A stretch of 64,000 nucleotides of DNA from Leifsonia shinshuensis (GTDB lineage Bacteria; Actinomycetota; Actinomycetes; Actinomycetales; Microbacteriaceae). Shown here piece by piece: positions 49,816 to 59,942 of the stretch. The DNA lies in the NCBI RefSeq assembly GCF_031456835.1, contig NZ_JAVDVK010000001.1, positions 3,348,001 through 3,412,000 on the forward strand, given 5' to 3'. The notes beneath the pieces are model-generated. The model did not search any database and was not told where the DNA came from. It was given only the letters and a program-made list of their open reading frames with translations. Every line of letters starts with the position of its first letter. The first letter of the stretch is position 1. The position numbers and the translations under genes are program-made.

Positions 49816-51494
49816 CCGACCCCGAGACCACCACCCTGTTCCGGAACGGCCGCGTCTTCACCGCGGAACCGGACCCCGCATCGACCTGGGCCGACGCGTT
49901 CGCGGTGACCGGCGCGACGATCTCGTGGGTGGGCCGGGACGGCGACGAGGAGCCGGCGGCCGACCGCGTCGTGGACCTCGGCGGCCGCCTGGTGCTTCCG
50001 GGGTTCACGGACGCGCACACCCACCTGCTGATGATGGGGTCGGCGCTGGGCCAGGTGTACCTGACGGACGCGCGGAGCCTGGACGACATCCGGCAGTCCC
50101 TCCTGGAGGCCCGCGCCGCGGACCCGGAGGCGCGCGAGCTCCGCGGGCGCGGCTGGCTGTTCGACGCCGTCCCGGGCGGCGCGCCGACCGCGGCCATGAT
50201 CGACGCGGTGATCGACGACATCCCGGTCTACCTGGATGCGAACGACTACCACTCCTGCTGGGTCAACACCGCCGCGCTCGCCGAGCTGGGCATCACGAGC
50301 GACACCCCCGACCCGATCGGCGGTGAGATCGTGCGCGACGCCGAGGGCGAGGCGACCGGTCTGCTGCTGGAGACGGCCGCGACGCAGTACGCCTGGGCCC
50401 AGCGGGACGCCTCCGCCACCGACGCGGACCGTGACGCGGACGTGGAGCGCACCCTCGCGGCCTACGTCGCGACCGGTGTCACGGGCGCCGTCGACATGGC
50501 CCTCGACGAGTTCGGGCTGGCGGCGCTCCGGCGGGCGCAGGAGCGCCGGGGCGGCGAGCTGCCGGTCCGCGTCGCGGCCCACTGGCTGGTGACCAACACG
50601 GGCGACGACGCGGCCAACCTCGCGCAGGTGGAGCACGCCGCCCGCCTGGCCGCGGAGCCCGGGACCCCGTGGCTGCGGGTCGTCGGCATCAAGCTCATCC
50701 TCGACGGCGTGATCGACGCGTGCACCGCGGCGATGCGCCAGCCGTACGCGGATGGTTCCAACGCCGACCCGATCTGGCCGCTGGAGCGGCTCGCGCCGGT
50801 GGTCGCGGCGGCCGACGCCGCGGGGCTGCAGATCGCCATGCACGCGATCGGCGACTTCGCGAGCGGGATCGCCCTCGACGCGATCGAGGCGGCCGTCGCT
50901 CAGAACGGCGACCGCCCGCGACGGCACCGTATCGAGCACCTGGAGTACGCGGCGCCCGGGACGGCCGAGCGGATGGCGCGCCTCGGCGTCACCGCGTCGA
51001 TGCAGCCCGTCCACGCCGACCCGGCCATCTTCGACAACTGGGTCGCGATGCTCGGCGACGAGCGGGTGGAGCGCGCCTTCCCGTGGCCGGAGTACGAGGA
51101 CGCCGGCGCTCTCCTCGCCTTCTCGACCGACTCCCCGACGGCGCCGCACCTGGCGCTCGCCAACATGTACGTCGCGTCGACCCGCGCCTCGGCGCTGGTT
51201 CCGTCCATCCCGGCCGCGCAGCCGCAGCACGCTCTGCCCCTCGACCGGGCGATCGCGCACGCCACCCGGGATGCGGCCGCATCGGTGGGCGACGGCGACT
51301 GGCGGGGGCGCATCGCTGCCGGCCAGGCCGCCGACCTGGTCGTGCTGGATGCGGACGTGTTCGCGGGGCCGCCGTCCTCCCTCCTGGAGGCGCGGGTGGT
51401 CGAGACGATCCTCGCGGGCCGGACGACCTACTCGGCGGAGCCGGAGACGACGGCGTCGTCCTCGAGGTCGATGGAGAACTCCGGCGGACGGTGA
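49812..51494 (+). CDS. Amidohydrolase (YtcJ-like, Amidohydro_3)
   Basis: The 560-residue metal-dependent hydrolase has the HxH motif in LPGFTDAHTHLLMMG, later metal ligands in IAMHAIGDFASG and RRHRIEHLEYA, and the catalytic Asp in LLAFSTDSPTAP. This is the long YtcJ-type family, which includes exoenzyme regulators and formamide-like hydrolases of unsettled substrate. GTG start, four-base overlap with the permease. The last 20 residues (AEPETTASSSRSMENSGGR) extend past the family end and overlap the convergent gene by 67 bases, so an upstream stop has probably been lost. Confidence 0.9.
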   Translation: MTDPETTTLFRNGRVFTAEPDPASTWADAFAVTGATISWVGRDGDEEPAADRVVDLGGRLVLPGFTDAHTHLLMMGSALGQVYLTDARSLDDIRQSLLEARAADPEARELRGRGWLFDAVPGGAPTAAMIDAVIDDIPVYLDANDYHSCWVNTAALAELGITSDTPDPIGGEIVRDAEGEATGLLLETAATQYAWAQRDASATDADRDADVERTLAAYVATGVTGAVDMALDEFGLAALRRAQERRGGELPVRVAAHWLVTNTGDDAANLAQVEHAARLAAEPGTPWLRVVGIKLILDGVIDACTAAMRQPYADGSNADPIWPLERLAPVVAAADAAGLQIAMHAIGDFASGIALDAIEAAVAQNGDRPRRHRIEHLEYAAPGTAERMARLGVTASMQPVHADPAIFDNWVAMLGDERVERAFPWPEYEDAGALLAFSTDSPTAPHLALANMYVASTRASALVPSIPAAQPQHALPLDRAIAHATRDAAASVGDGDWRGRIAAGQAADLVVLDADVFAGPPSSLLEARVVETILAGRTTYSAEPETTASSSRSMENSGGR

Positions 51495-51721
51495 TCGCGC
51501 AGGTCTCCCAGCACCGACTGCGTGTAGGTGTACGTGGAGGCCGCCGGCCACGGCGACGAGTCGCTCAGCAGGTAGACGTCGAACGCCGGCATGCCGGCCA
51601 GGGAGCCGGGCCGGCGGATGGCGGCAGGCGGCACCTCGCCGCAGACCGGCAGCGTGCGTTGGAAGTCGCGCCACGGGTGCTGGGGGTGCACGAACGCGGC
51701 GCGCCAGGTCTCTTCGCTCAT
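51428..51721 (-). CDS. Hypothetical protein, 97 residues
   Basis: The protein starts MSEETWRAAFVHPQHPWRDFQRTLPV and contains MPAFDVYLLSDSSPWPAASTYTYTQSVLGDLRDH. It has no signal or membrane segment, and I know no family; the layout resembles other small Microbacteriaceae-specific proteins. The 3' 67 bases overlap the amidohydrolase on the other strand. The gap after its start (51722-51878) holds no other gene. Confidence 0.6.
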   Translation of the reverse strand: MSEETWRAAFVHPQHPWRDFQRTLPVCGEVPPAAIRRPGSLAGMPAFDVYLLSDSSPWPAASTYTYTQSVLGDLRDHRPPEFSIDLEDDAVVSGSAE

Positions 51722-51878
51722 GGGATGCCCTCGGGACGGGTAGCGCGGGCGCCGCGTCCCTCGGTCGGCGGCGCCGGTGTCGGGTCCGGGATCGCCATCG
51801 GGACGGGCGTGACCGTTATATCGCATCCGTCGCAGCCCGGCCTCGCGGCGTGCGGGCGCTTGCCCGGGTCCGCTCGCC

Positions 51879-52907
51879 TCACGGGCGGCTCGGCGGCGCG
51901 GTGCTCTGCCGCACCACGAGTTCCGGCACCGCGTACTCCGTCGCCCCCGGGGACTCGTCGCCCTCGATCTGGGCGAGCAGCACGTCGATCGCCTGCGCCC
52001 CGAGCAGGCCGAAGTCCTGACGGATGGTGGTCAGCGGGGGAGCGAAGTGCTTGGCCTCCGGGATGTCGTCGAACCCGACGATGCTCATGTCGTGCGGCAC
52101 GGACAGCCCGAGCTGGGCGGCGGCGTGCATGAGACCCAGGGCCATCTGGTCGTTGGAGGCGAAGATCGCCGTGAAGTCCGGGTGGTTTAGGATCCGGAGC
52201 CCGACCTCGTACCCCAGGTCGGCGGACCAGTCACCGAGGACCGGGGCGGTCACCGCCAGATCGTGCTCGTCGAGCTCGGCGAGGAAGCCGTTCATGCGGT
52301 CCTCCGCCTCGTTCCAGTCCTGCGGCCCGGCGAGATGGCGGATGCGCGTGTGGCCGAGCTCGATCAGGTGCCGGGTGGCGAGACGGGCGCCCGCGACCTG
52401 GTCGAAGGCGGCGACACGACCCTCGCCCGCGTCCTTCCAGTGCAGGCTCACGAACGGGATGCGCACGGCGACGCGCTGCAGCGCCTCGTGCGCCCGCTGC
52501 TGCGGGGCGATCACCACGACGCCGTCGACACCCTGGGCCGCGAAGGCGTCGAGCGCCTCCGAGATCGTGGCGTCGTCCTCCCGTGCCAGCGTCGCCGACA
52601 GGATGGCGTACCCACGCGCACGGGCGGCCTCGTCGATCGCCGTGGCCGCGGTGAACGGGCCGTAGTGCGACCGGGCGGAGACGAGCAGGCCGATGGTCTT
52701 GGACCGGGAGGTGGCGAGCGCCCGGGCGGCGCTGTTCGGGCGCCACGAGTTCTCCTCGATCACCTTGCGCACCTGCGCCTCGGTGGACGGCTTGATGTAG
52801 CGCTCGCCGTTGAGGACGCGCGACACCGTCTGCCGCGACACACCGGCCAGCCGGGCGATGTCCCGGATGGAGAGGGCGCGCTGCTCGTCGGGTCCGCGTC
52901 TGTCCAT
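51879..52907 (-). CDS. LacI-family repressor of the arabinose regulon
   Basis: The 342-residue protein has the HTH IRDIARLAGVSRQTVSRVLNGERYI and hinge NSAARALATSRSK, with a sugar-binding type sensor domain. The recognition helix (QTVSR) differs from the STVSY type of the other two LacI proteins here, fitting its different operator. It is divergent from chvE-mmsA-mmsB, with an operator TGGGACCGGTCACA between, and a near-identical operator precedes araB 10.8 kb away. I start at the ATG at 52907; upstream in-frame ATGs add unconserved residues. Confidence 0.9.
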   Translation of the reverse strand: MDRRGPDEQRALSIRDIARLAGVSRQTVSRVLNGERYIKPSTEAQVRKVIEENSWRPNSAARALATSRSKTIGLLVSARSHYGPFTAATAIDEAARARGYAILSATLAREDDATISEALDAFAAQGVDGVVVIAPQQRAHEALQRVAVRIPFVSLHWKDAGEGRVAAFDQVAGARLATRHLIELGHTRIRHLAGPQDWNEAEDRMNGFLAELDEHDLAVTAPVLGDWSADLGYEVGLRILNHPDFTAIFASNDQMALGLMHAAAQLGLSVPHDMSIVGFDDIPEAKHFAPPLTTIRQDFGLLGAQAIDVLLAQIEGDESPGATEYAVPELVVRQSTAPPSRP

Positions 52908-52981
52908 GGATCCTGTCTCGTCGTCGGGGGCGGCAGCACTGCCACCCGGGAACGTGCTCATCATATTTTTCTGCGAAGCAC

Positions 52982-53036
52982 TTGACTGCCGACGGCTTCC
53001 GGTCATAGCGTCTAACCCGTTCTGGGACCGGTCACA
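52982..53036 (+). promoter_or_regulatory. chvE promoter and arabinose LacI operator
   Basis: TTGACT (52982-52987), 18-bp spacer, TAGCGT (53006-53011), then 11 bases to the palindrome-like TGGGACCGGTCACA (53023-53036). The araB promoter has the same spacing and a perfect form of the same operator. The rest of the 312-bp gap shows no gene. Confidence 0.7.
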
Positions 53037-53219
53037 TATATCGGCTCGGGCACCAGCATACGACGAGGGAGTCGCAATGACAGCAGCCGGATCGCACGGG
53101 AGCGACGGCCGCCGCATGACCCCGTCGAACGCTGATCGCCGGAGGCGTGACAGTTCCGAGCCCGGCGAACCGGGGCGCACTGGGCGCGCCGGTCGCCTCA
53201 CCGCTCGAAGGGAATCACA

Positions 53220-54344
53220 GTGAAGTTCAGGAAAGTCGCACTCGCCGCCGCCGCACTCGGCGTCGCGGTCGCACTCGCCGCCTGCTCCGGAGGCCGCGGA
53301 GGCGGCAGCGGATCCGGCACGGAGGACAACAAGGGCGCGCTCGTGGGCGTCGCCATGCCGACCAAGGTGTCCGAGCGCTGGATCGCCGACGGCAACGCGG
53401 TCAAGTCGGACCTCGAGAAGAACGGCTACAAGGTCGACCTCGAGTACGCCAACAACGACATCCCGACCCAGGTGCAGCAGGTCAACACGATGATCACCAA
53501 GGGCGCGAAGGTGCTGATCATCGCCTCCATCGACGGAGGGTCGCTCACCGACCAGCTGGACGCCGCGGCCAAGGCCGGCATCAAGGTGATCTCGTACGAC
53601 CGCCTCCTCACCGGTGACAAGAACGTCGACTACTACGTCTCCTTCGACAACTACAAGGTCGGCGTCTACCAGGCGAAGTCGCTGCTCACCGGCCTCGGAG
53701 TGCTCGACGCCGACGGCAAGCCGACCGGCCAGAAGGGCCCGTTCAACATCGAGGTCTTCGCGGGCAGCCCGGACGACAACAACGCGACGTTCTTCTACAA
53801 CGGCGCGATGGACACGCTGAAGCCGTACATCTCGGACGGCACCCTGGTCGTCAAGAGCGGCCAGACCAACTTCAACCAGGTCGCCATCCTGCGCTGGGAC
53901 CCGGCGACCGCCAAGGCCCGCATGCAGGACCTCGTCGCCAAGTCGTACTCGACCGGCGCCGCGGTGCAGGGCGTCCTCTCGCCGTACGACGGTCTCTCCG
54001 ACGGCATCCTGAGCGCGCTCGAGGGTGCGGGCTACGGGTCGGGCGGCAAGAAGCTCCCGATCATCACGGGCCAGGACGCCGAGGTCGCCAGCGTGAAGCA
54101 GATCATCGCGGGCACCCAGTACTCGACCATCTACAAGGACACCCGCCAGCTGGCGAACGAGGCCGCGAAGATGGCGAACGACCTGCTCTCCGGCAAGAAG
54201 CCCGAGGTGAACGACACCAAGAGCTACGACAACAAGGTCAAGGTCGTCCCGAGCTACCTGTTCCAGCCGGTCGTCGTGACCAAGGACAACTACCAGAAGA
54301 TCCTGGTCGACAGCGGCTACTACAAGGAATCCGACCTCAAGTAG
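53220..54344 (+). CDS. chvE: Multiple-sugar ABC substrate-binding lipoprotein (ChvE-type)
   Basis: The 374-residue protein has a lipobox LAAC (Cys near residue 22), then a type I sugar-binding fold: [53 protein letters not shown] and [16 protein letters not shown]. ChvE-type proteins bind arabinose, galactose, glucose and xylose. It is followed by the dual ATPase and permease and is divergent from the arabinose LacI, so L-arabinose is the expected main ligand. A hairpin after the stop probably raises its level relative to the other two genes. Confidence 0.92.
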   Translation: MKFRKVALAAAALGVAVALAACSGGRGGGSGSGTEDNKGALVGVAMPTKVSERWIADGNAVKSDLEKNGYKVDLEYANNDIPTQVQQVNTMITKGAKVLIIASIDGGSLTDQLDAAAKAGIKVISYDRLLTGDKNVDYYVSFDNYKVGVYQAKSLLTGLGVLDADGKPTGQKGPFNIEVFAGSPDDNNATFFYNGAMDTLKPYISDGTLVVKSGQTNFNQVAILRWDPATAKARMQDLVAKSYSTGAAVQGVLSPYDGLSDGILSALEGAGYGSGGKKLPIITGQDAEVASVKQIIAGTQYSTIYKDTRQLANEAAKMANDLLSGKKPEVNDTKSYDNKVKVVPSYLFQPVVVTKDNYQKILVDSGYYKESDLK

Positions 54345-54356
54345 GCCGGGCCGACG

Positions 54357-54394
54357 GTCCGGGCGGGCGCGCGCTTCAGGCGGCCCGCCCGGAC
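54357..54394 (+). terminator. Intra-operon hairpin, partial terminator
   Basis: GTCCGGGCGGGC pairs perfectly with GCCCGCCCGGAC across 14 bases in the chvE-mmsA gap. Such hairpins protect the binding-protein mRNA end and reduce read-through to the ATPase. Confidence 0.7.
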
Positions 54395-54416
54395 CTCCAT
54401 GCGAGCAAGGGAGACC

Positions 54417-55957
<1,541 letters not shown>

Positions 55958-55961
<4 letters not shown>

Positions 55962-57133
55962 AACCGCTCACCAAAGCCCTGAACTACCTGACCGGGCAGC
56001 TGCGCCAGATCGGTCTGTTCATCACCCTGATCGCCATCGTCGTGTTCTTCCAGATCGCGACGGGCGGCATCACGCTGGCGCCGATCAACGTCTCGAACCT
56101 GATCGTGCAGAACAGCTACATCCTGATCCTGGCGATCGGCATGGTGATGGTGATCATCGCGGGCCACATCGACCTCTCCGTCGGCAGTGTGGTGGCGTTC
56201 ATCGGAGCCATGGCCGGCGTCTTCATCTCGAACTGGCACCTGCCGTGGCCGCTCGCCATCGTGTTCTGCCTCGTGCTCGGCGCGCTCGTCGGCGCCTGGC
56301 AGGGGTTCTGGATCGCGTATTTCGGCATCCCCGCGTTCATCGTCACGCTGGCCGGCATGCTCGCGTTCCGCGGGGCCGCGCAGATCGCGCTCGGCAACCA
56401 GCAGATCTCGTTCTTCCCGAAGGAGTTCCGGGCGATCGGCTCGGGCTTCCTGCCCGCGTTCGGCACGACCGGGTACGAGCCGCTGACGATGATCCTCGGC
56501 GTGCTCGCGAGCATCGCCATCCTGGCCTCGTCGATCCGGCAGCGGGCGGTGCGCCGCAAGTACGACCTCGAGGACGAGCCGCTGTGGTGGTTCGTCGTCA
56601 AGCTGGTGTTCCTGGTGGCACTGGTGCTCGTGATGACCGTCCTGCTCGCCAGCTACAACGGCACCCCGATCGTGCTGATCATCCTGGCGGTGCTGGTGGT
56701 CGGCTACTCGGCGATCATGAACCGCTCGGTGTTCGGCCGTCACATCTACGCCATCGGCGGCAACCTCGCCGCGGCCGCGCTCTCGGGTGTGAAGACCAAG
56801 CGCGTCACGTTCCTGCTGTTCGTCAACATGGGCGTGCTCTCCGCGGTCGCCGGCCTCGTGTTCACCGCCGGCCTCAACCTGGCGAGCCCGAGCGCCGGAA
56901 CCGGCTTCGAGCTGGATGCGATCTCGGCCGTCTTCATCGGAGGCGCGGCCGTGACCGGCGGCATCGGCACGGTCACCGGCGCGATCATCGGTGGTCTGAT
57001 CATCGGTGTGCTGAACAACGGCATGTCGATCCTCGGCATCGACAGCGACTACCAGCTGCTGATCAAGGGCCTCGTGCTGCTCGCCGCGGTGGCCTTCGAC
57101 GTGTACAACAAGCGCCGCTCGGTCGGGGCCTGA
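55958..57133 (+). CDS. mmsB: Multiple-sugar ABC transporter permease
   Basis: The 391-residue permease has the RbsC/XylH signature [22 protein letters not shown] and [21 protein letters not shown] coupling region, with about ten spans. A charged internal loop ([19 protein letters not shown]) between spans makes it longer than RbsC (about 320), typical of the MmsB subtype. It works as a homodimer with MmsA and ChvE. A 14-bp perfect hairpin ends the operon. Confidence 0.94.
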
Positions 57134-57139
57134 CCCTCC

Positions 57140-57176
57140 GCGCCGGCCGGGGCTGCCTCCGCGCCCCGGCCGGCGC
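57140..57176 (+). terminator. Strong terminator of chvE-mmsA-mmsB
   Basis: GCGCCGGCCGGGGC pairs perfectly with GCCCCGGCCGGCGC across nine bases, starting 7 bases after the mmsB stop. Confidence 0.85.
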
Positions 57177-57201
57177 TACCCTTCCGGTGGAAGGGACCGC
57201 A

Positions 57202-57981
57202 ATGACGTTCCACGACCTGCACCACGGCGACGAACCGCTACTGCTCCCCAACGCGTGGGACATCGGCTCGGCGCTCGGCTTCGCGGCCGCCGGGTTCCCG
57301 GCGATCGGCACGACGAGCTTCGGCGTGAACGCGGCGACCGGGCATCCCGACGCCGAGGGGGCGAGCCGGGAGGCGACGGTAGCCCTGGTCCGGCGCCTCG
57401 CCGTCCTGCCGGTGTACGTGACGGCCGACATCGAGGACGGGTTCAGCGACGACCCGGCGGAGGTCGCGGATCTGGTGGCCGGGCTCGGCGTCGCCGGGGT
57501 GAACCTCGAGGACTCCCGGGGAGGACGGCTGGTCGACCCGGCCTTCCCCGCGGCCAAGATCGCGGCCATCAAGGCGGCCGCGCCCGACGTCTTCGTCAAC
57601 GCCCGCGTCGACTCGTACTGGTTCCACGAGGACGACACCGTCGACGCGGTTGCCGCGCGGGCGGCAGCGTACGCCGAAGCCGGTGCCGACGGCGTGTTCG
57701 TGCCGGGGGCCGCCGATCCCGCGACGATCTCGCAGCTGGCGGCATCCAGCCCGCTGCCGCTCAACGTGCTGGTGGTGCCGGGGATGACCGTGGCGGAGCT
57801 GGGAGGGCTCGGCGTGCGCCGGGTCAGCACCGGGTCGCTGCCGTACCGGGTCGCCGTCGACGCGGCGGTGGAGGTGGCGGTCGCGGCACGCGAGGGACGG
57901 CCGATGCCGGGCGCGACGTCCTACGCCGACTCGCAGGAACGGCTGCTCGAGTTCGCCCGTCTGGAGCGAGCCGCCCACTGA
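57202..57981 (+). CDS. Isocitrate lyase/PEP mutase-superfamily protein
   Basis: The 259-residue protein has LLLPNAWDIGSALGFAAAGFPAIGTTSFGV at the start, metal-ligand motif TADIEDGFSDD and GVNLEDSRGG, then VNARVDSYWF. This is the oxaloacetase/PEP-mutase branch that lacks the KKCGH lyase motif, so C-C or P-C bond cleavage of an unknown oxo-acid is possible. AAGGGA site before the ATG. It follows the importer terminator by 25 bp and may share read-through. Confidence 0.85.
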   Translation: MTFHDLHHGDEPLLLPNAWDIGSALGFAAAGFPAIGTTSFGVNAATGHPDAEGASREATVALVRRLAVLPVYVTADIEDGFSDDPAEVADLVAGLGVAGVNLEDSRGGRLVDPAFPAAKIAAIKAAAPDVFVNARVDSYWFHEDDTVDAVAARAAAYAEAGADGVFVPGAADPATISQLAASSPLPLNVLVVPGMTVAELGGLGVRRVSTGSLPYRVAVDAAVEVAVAAREGRPMPGATSYADSQERLLEFARLERAAH

Positions 57982-58143
57982 GGGCCGGGCCGCTACCTCG
58001 CGCCGCCACCCCTCTATACACTGAGAACGTCCGGCGGCGTCGATCGCCGGTGCTCGAAAAATGGGCACGAAGCCGCCCGCGGGGCCGCGACGGCGAGACA
58101 CATACGGAATCGTTCAGCTCCGTTCGTCTCGAAAGGCTTCGCC

Positions 58144-59796
58144 ATGCCCTCCGTCTCCGCCCACGTCGCCGCCACCCTCGCCCGCCACATCGACCACGTG
58201 TTCGGTGTGATGGGGAACGGGAACGCCCACTTCCTCGACGCGCTCGAGCGCCAGCGCGGCGGCGAGTACTGCGCCATGCGGCACGAGGCCGGGGCAGTGG
58301 TCGCCGCCGACGCGTACTTCCGCGCATCCGGCCGGCTCGCCGCCGCCACGGCCACCTACGGCGCCGGCTTCACCAACACGCTCACCGCGCTCGCGGAGGC
58401 GGTGCAGGCGCACATCCCGCTCATCCTCGTCGTCGGGGATGAGCCGACGTCCGGGCCTCGGCCCTGGGACGTCGACCAGATCGCGCTGGCCGCCGCGGTC
58501 GGCGCACGCACCTACACGGTGGGACGGGCGGATGCCGCGGCAACCGCGGCCATCGCCGTGGAGCACGCGCTGACCTATCGCGTTCCGACCGTGATCGCGA
58601 TCCCGTACGACGTCGCGACCCGCGACGCCGGGCCGGTGCCGGAGGCGCCCGAGCCGGTGGTCCCCGCCCCGCAGGCGCCGGTCGACCCCTTCTCCCGTGC
58701 GGGGATCGAGGCGGCCGCCGACGCGCTCGCCGCCGCCGAGCGTCCGCTGCTCCTCGCCGGCCGGGGCGCGTGGATCTCGGGGGCCGGCCGGGCCCTCGGT
58801 GCGCTCGCCGACGCGACCGGCGCGCTCACCGCATCCACCGCCCTCGGCCGCGGCGTATTCCCGGACGACCGCTACGACCTCGGTGTCACCGGCGGCTTCG
58901 GCGCCGAGGGGGCCATGGAGCTGATCCGCTCGGCCGACGTGGCCGTGGTGTTCGGCGCGTCCCTCAACCAGTTCACGATGCGGTTCGGCGAGCTGTTCGC
59001 GCCGGGCACGCGCATCATCCAGGTCGACACCCGTCCGGCGGCGACGCATCCCCACGTCGGCTCGTACCTGCGCGGCGACGCGCGCCTGGTCGCGGAGGCC
59101 ATGGCCGAGCGCCTGACGGAGACCGGTGCGTCACCGTCCGGCTGGCGCGAATCTGTCGATCCGGCCGCGCATCGGGCGCACCCGCGCGGCGACGGGCTCG
59201 CCGCCGACGGCCGGCTCGACCCGCGCACGGCCGCCGCGCGGATCGGTGAGCTGCTGCCCGAGGACCGGGTGGTCGTCTCCGACGGCGGGCACTTCATCGG
59301 GTGGGCCAACATGTACTGGCCGGTCGCCTCGCCCGACCGGATGATCATGGTCGGCACGGCGTACCAGTCGATCGGCCTCGGCTGGCCGAGCGTCCCCGGC
59401 GCCGCGCTCGCGCATCCCGAGTCGACGATCGTGCTGACCACCGGCGACGGCGGCGGCCTGATGGCGCTCGCCGACCTCGAGTCGGCGGTCCGTGTTGCAC
59501 GGGGACGCGGGATGGCCGTGGTCTGGAACGACGCCGCCTACGGCGCCGAGGTGAACCTGTACGGGCTGAAGGGGCTCGCGCAGGGGCCGATGCGGATCCC
59601 CGAGGTCGACTTCGCCGCGCTGGGCCGTGCGGTCGGCGCCGAGGGCGTCGTCATCCGCACCCCCGAGGACCTCGACGTTCTCGCCGACTGGACAGCGCGC
59701 CCCGCCGACGAGCGCCCGTTCCTCGTCCTCGACCTCCGCATCTCCGGCGACGTCATCGCCCCCTACCAGCACGAGATCATCCGCGTGAACTCCTGA
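58144..59796 (+). CDS. Thiamine-pyrophosphate enzyme (acetolactate synthase-like)
   Basis: The 550-residue enzyme has the three-domain TPP layout: catalytic Glu in CAMRHEAGAVVAADAYFRASG (near residue 48), central domain about 190-320, and C-terminal TPP/Mg motif TTGDGGGLMALADLESAVR ending in WNDAAYG. It belongs to the acetolactate synthase / benzoylformate decarboxylase class; the substrate is not evident. It does not lie beside an ilvN regulatory gene, so a biosynthetic AHAS is unlikely. The 162-bp leader before it (57982-58143) shows no gene. Confidence 0.88.
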   Translation: MPSVSAHVAATLARHIDHVFGVMGNGNAHFLDALERQRGGEYCAMRHEAGAVVAADAYFRASGRLAAATATYGAGFTNTLTALAEAVQAHIPLILVVGDEPTSGPRPWDVDQIALAAAVGARTYTVGRADAAATAAIAVEHALTYRVPTVIAIPYDVATRDAGPVPEAPEPVVPAPQAPVDPFSRAGIEAAADALAAAERPLLLAGRGAWISGAGRALGALADATGALTASTALGRGVFPDDRYDLGVTGGFGAEGAMELIRSADVAVVFGASLNQFTMRFGELFAPGTRIIQVDTRPAATHPHVGSYLRGDARLVAEAMAERLTETGASPSGWRESVDPAAHRAHPRGDGLAADGRLDPRTAAARIGELLPEDRVVVSDGGHFIGWANMYWPVASPDRMIMVGTAYQSIGLGWPSVPGAALAHPESTIVLTTGDGGGLMALADLESAVRVARGRGMAVVWNDAAYGAEVNLYGLKGLAQGPMRIPEVDFAALGRAVGAEGVVIRTPEDLDVLADWTARPADERPFLVLDLRISGDVIAPYQHEIIRVNS

Positions 59797-59830
59797 CCCT
59801 GCGCCCTGCGCACCCCGGCCCCTCCGCCCT

Positions 59831-59896
59831 CCGTCGAGTACACGAAAAGTGCACGCCCGCACGGCGTTTCGCGTGCACTATTCGTGTACTCGACGG
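59831..59896. terminator. 26-bp near-perfect inverted repeat between convergent genes
   Basis: Arms 59831-59856 and 59871-59896 match at 25 of 26 bases with a 14-base loop. It lies between the TPP-enzyme stop and the araA stop, so can end both transcripts. The arm contains ACGAA/TTCGT, as in the palindrome array at 18943-19379. Confidence 0.8.
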
Positions 59897-59942
59897 GGGA
59901 TGGGATGGGCGCGGAGCGCGGGGCGCGGAGCGCGAGCGCGGG

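Noticed and set aside
53041..53219. Small gene in the chvE leader
   Set aside because: An ATG at 53077 opens a frame, but it has no ribosome site and its Arg/Ser-rich reading has no coding character.
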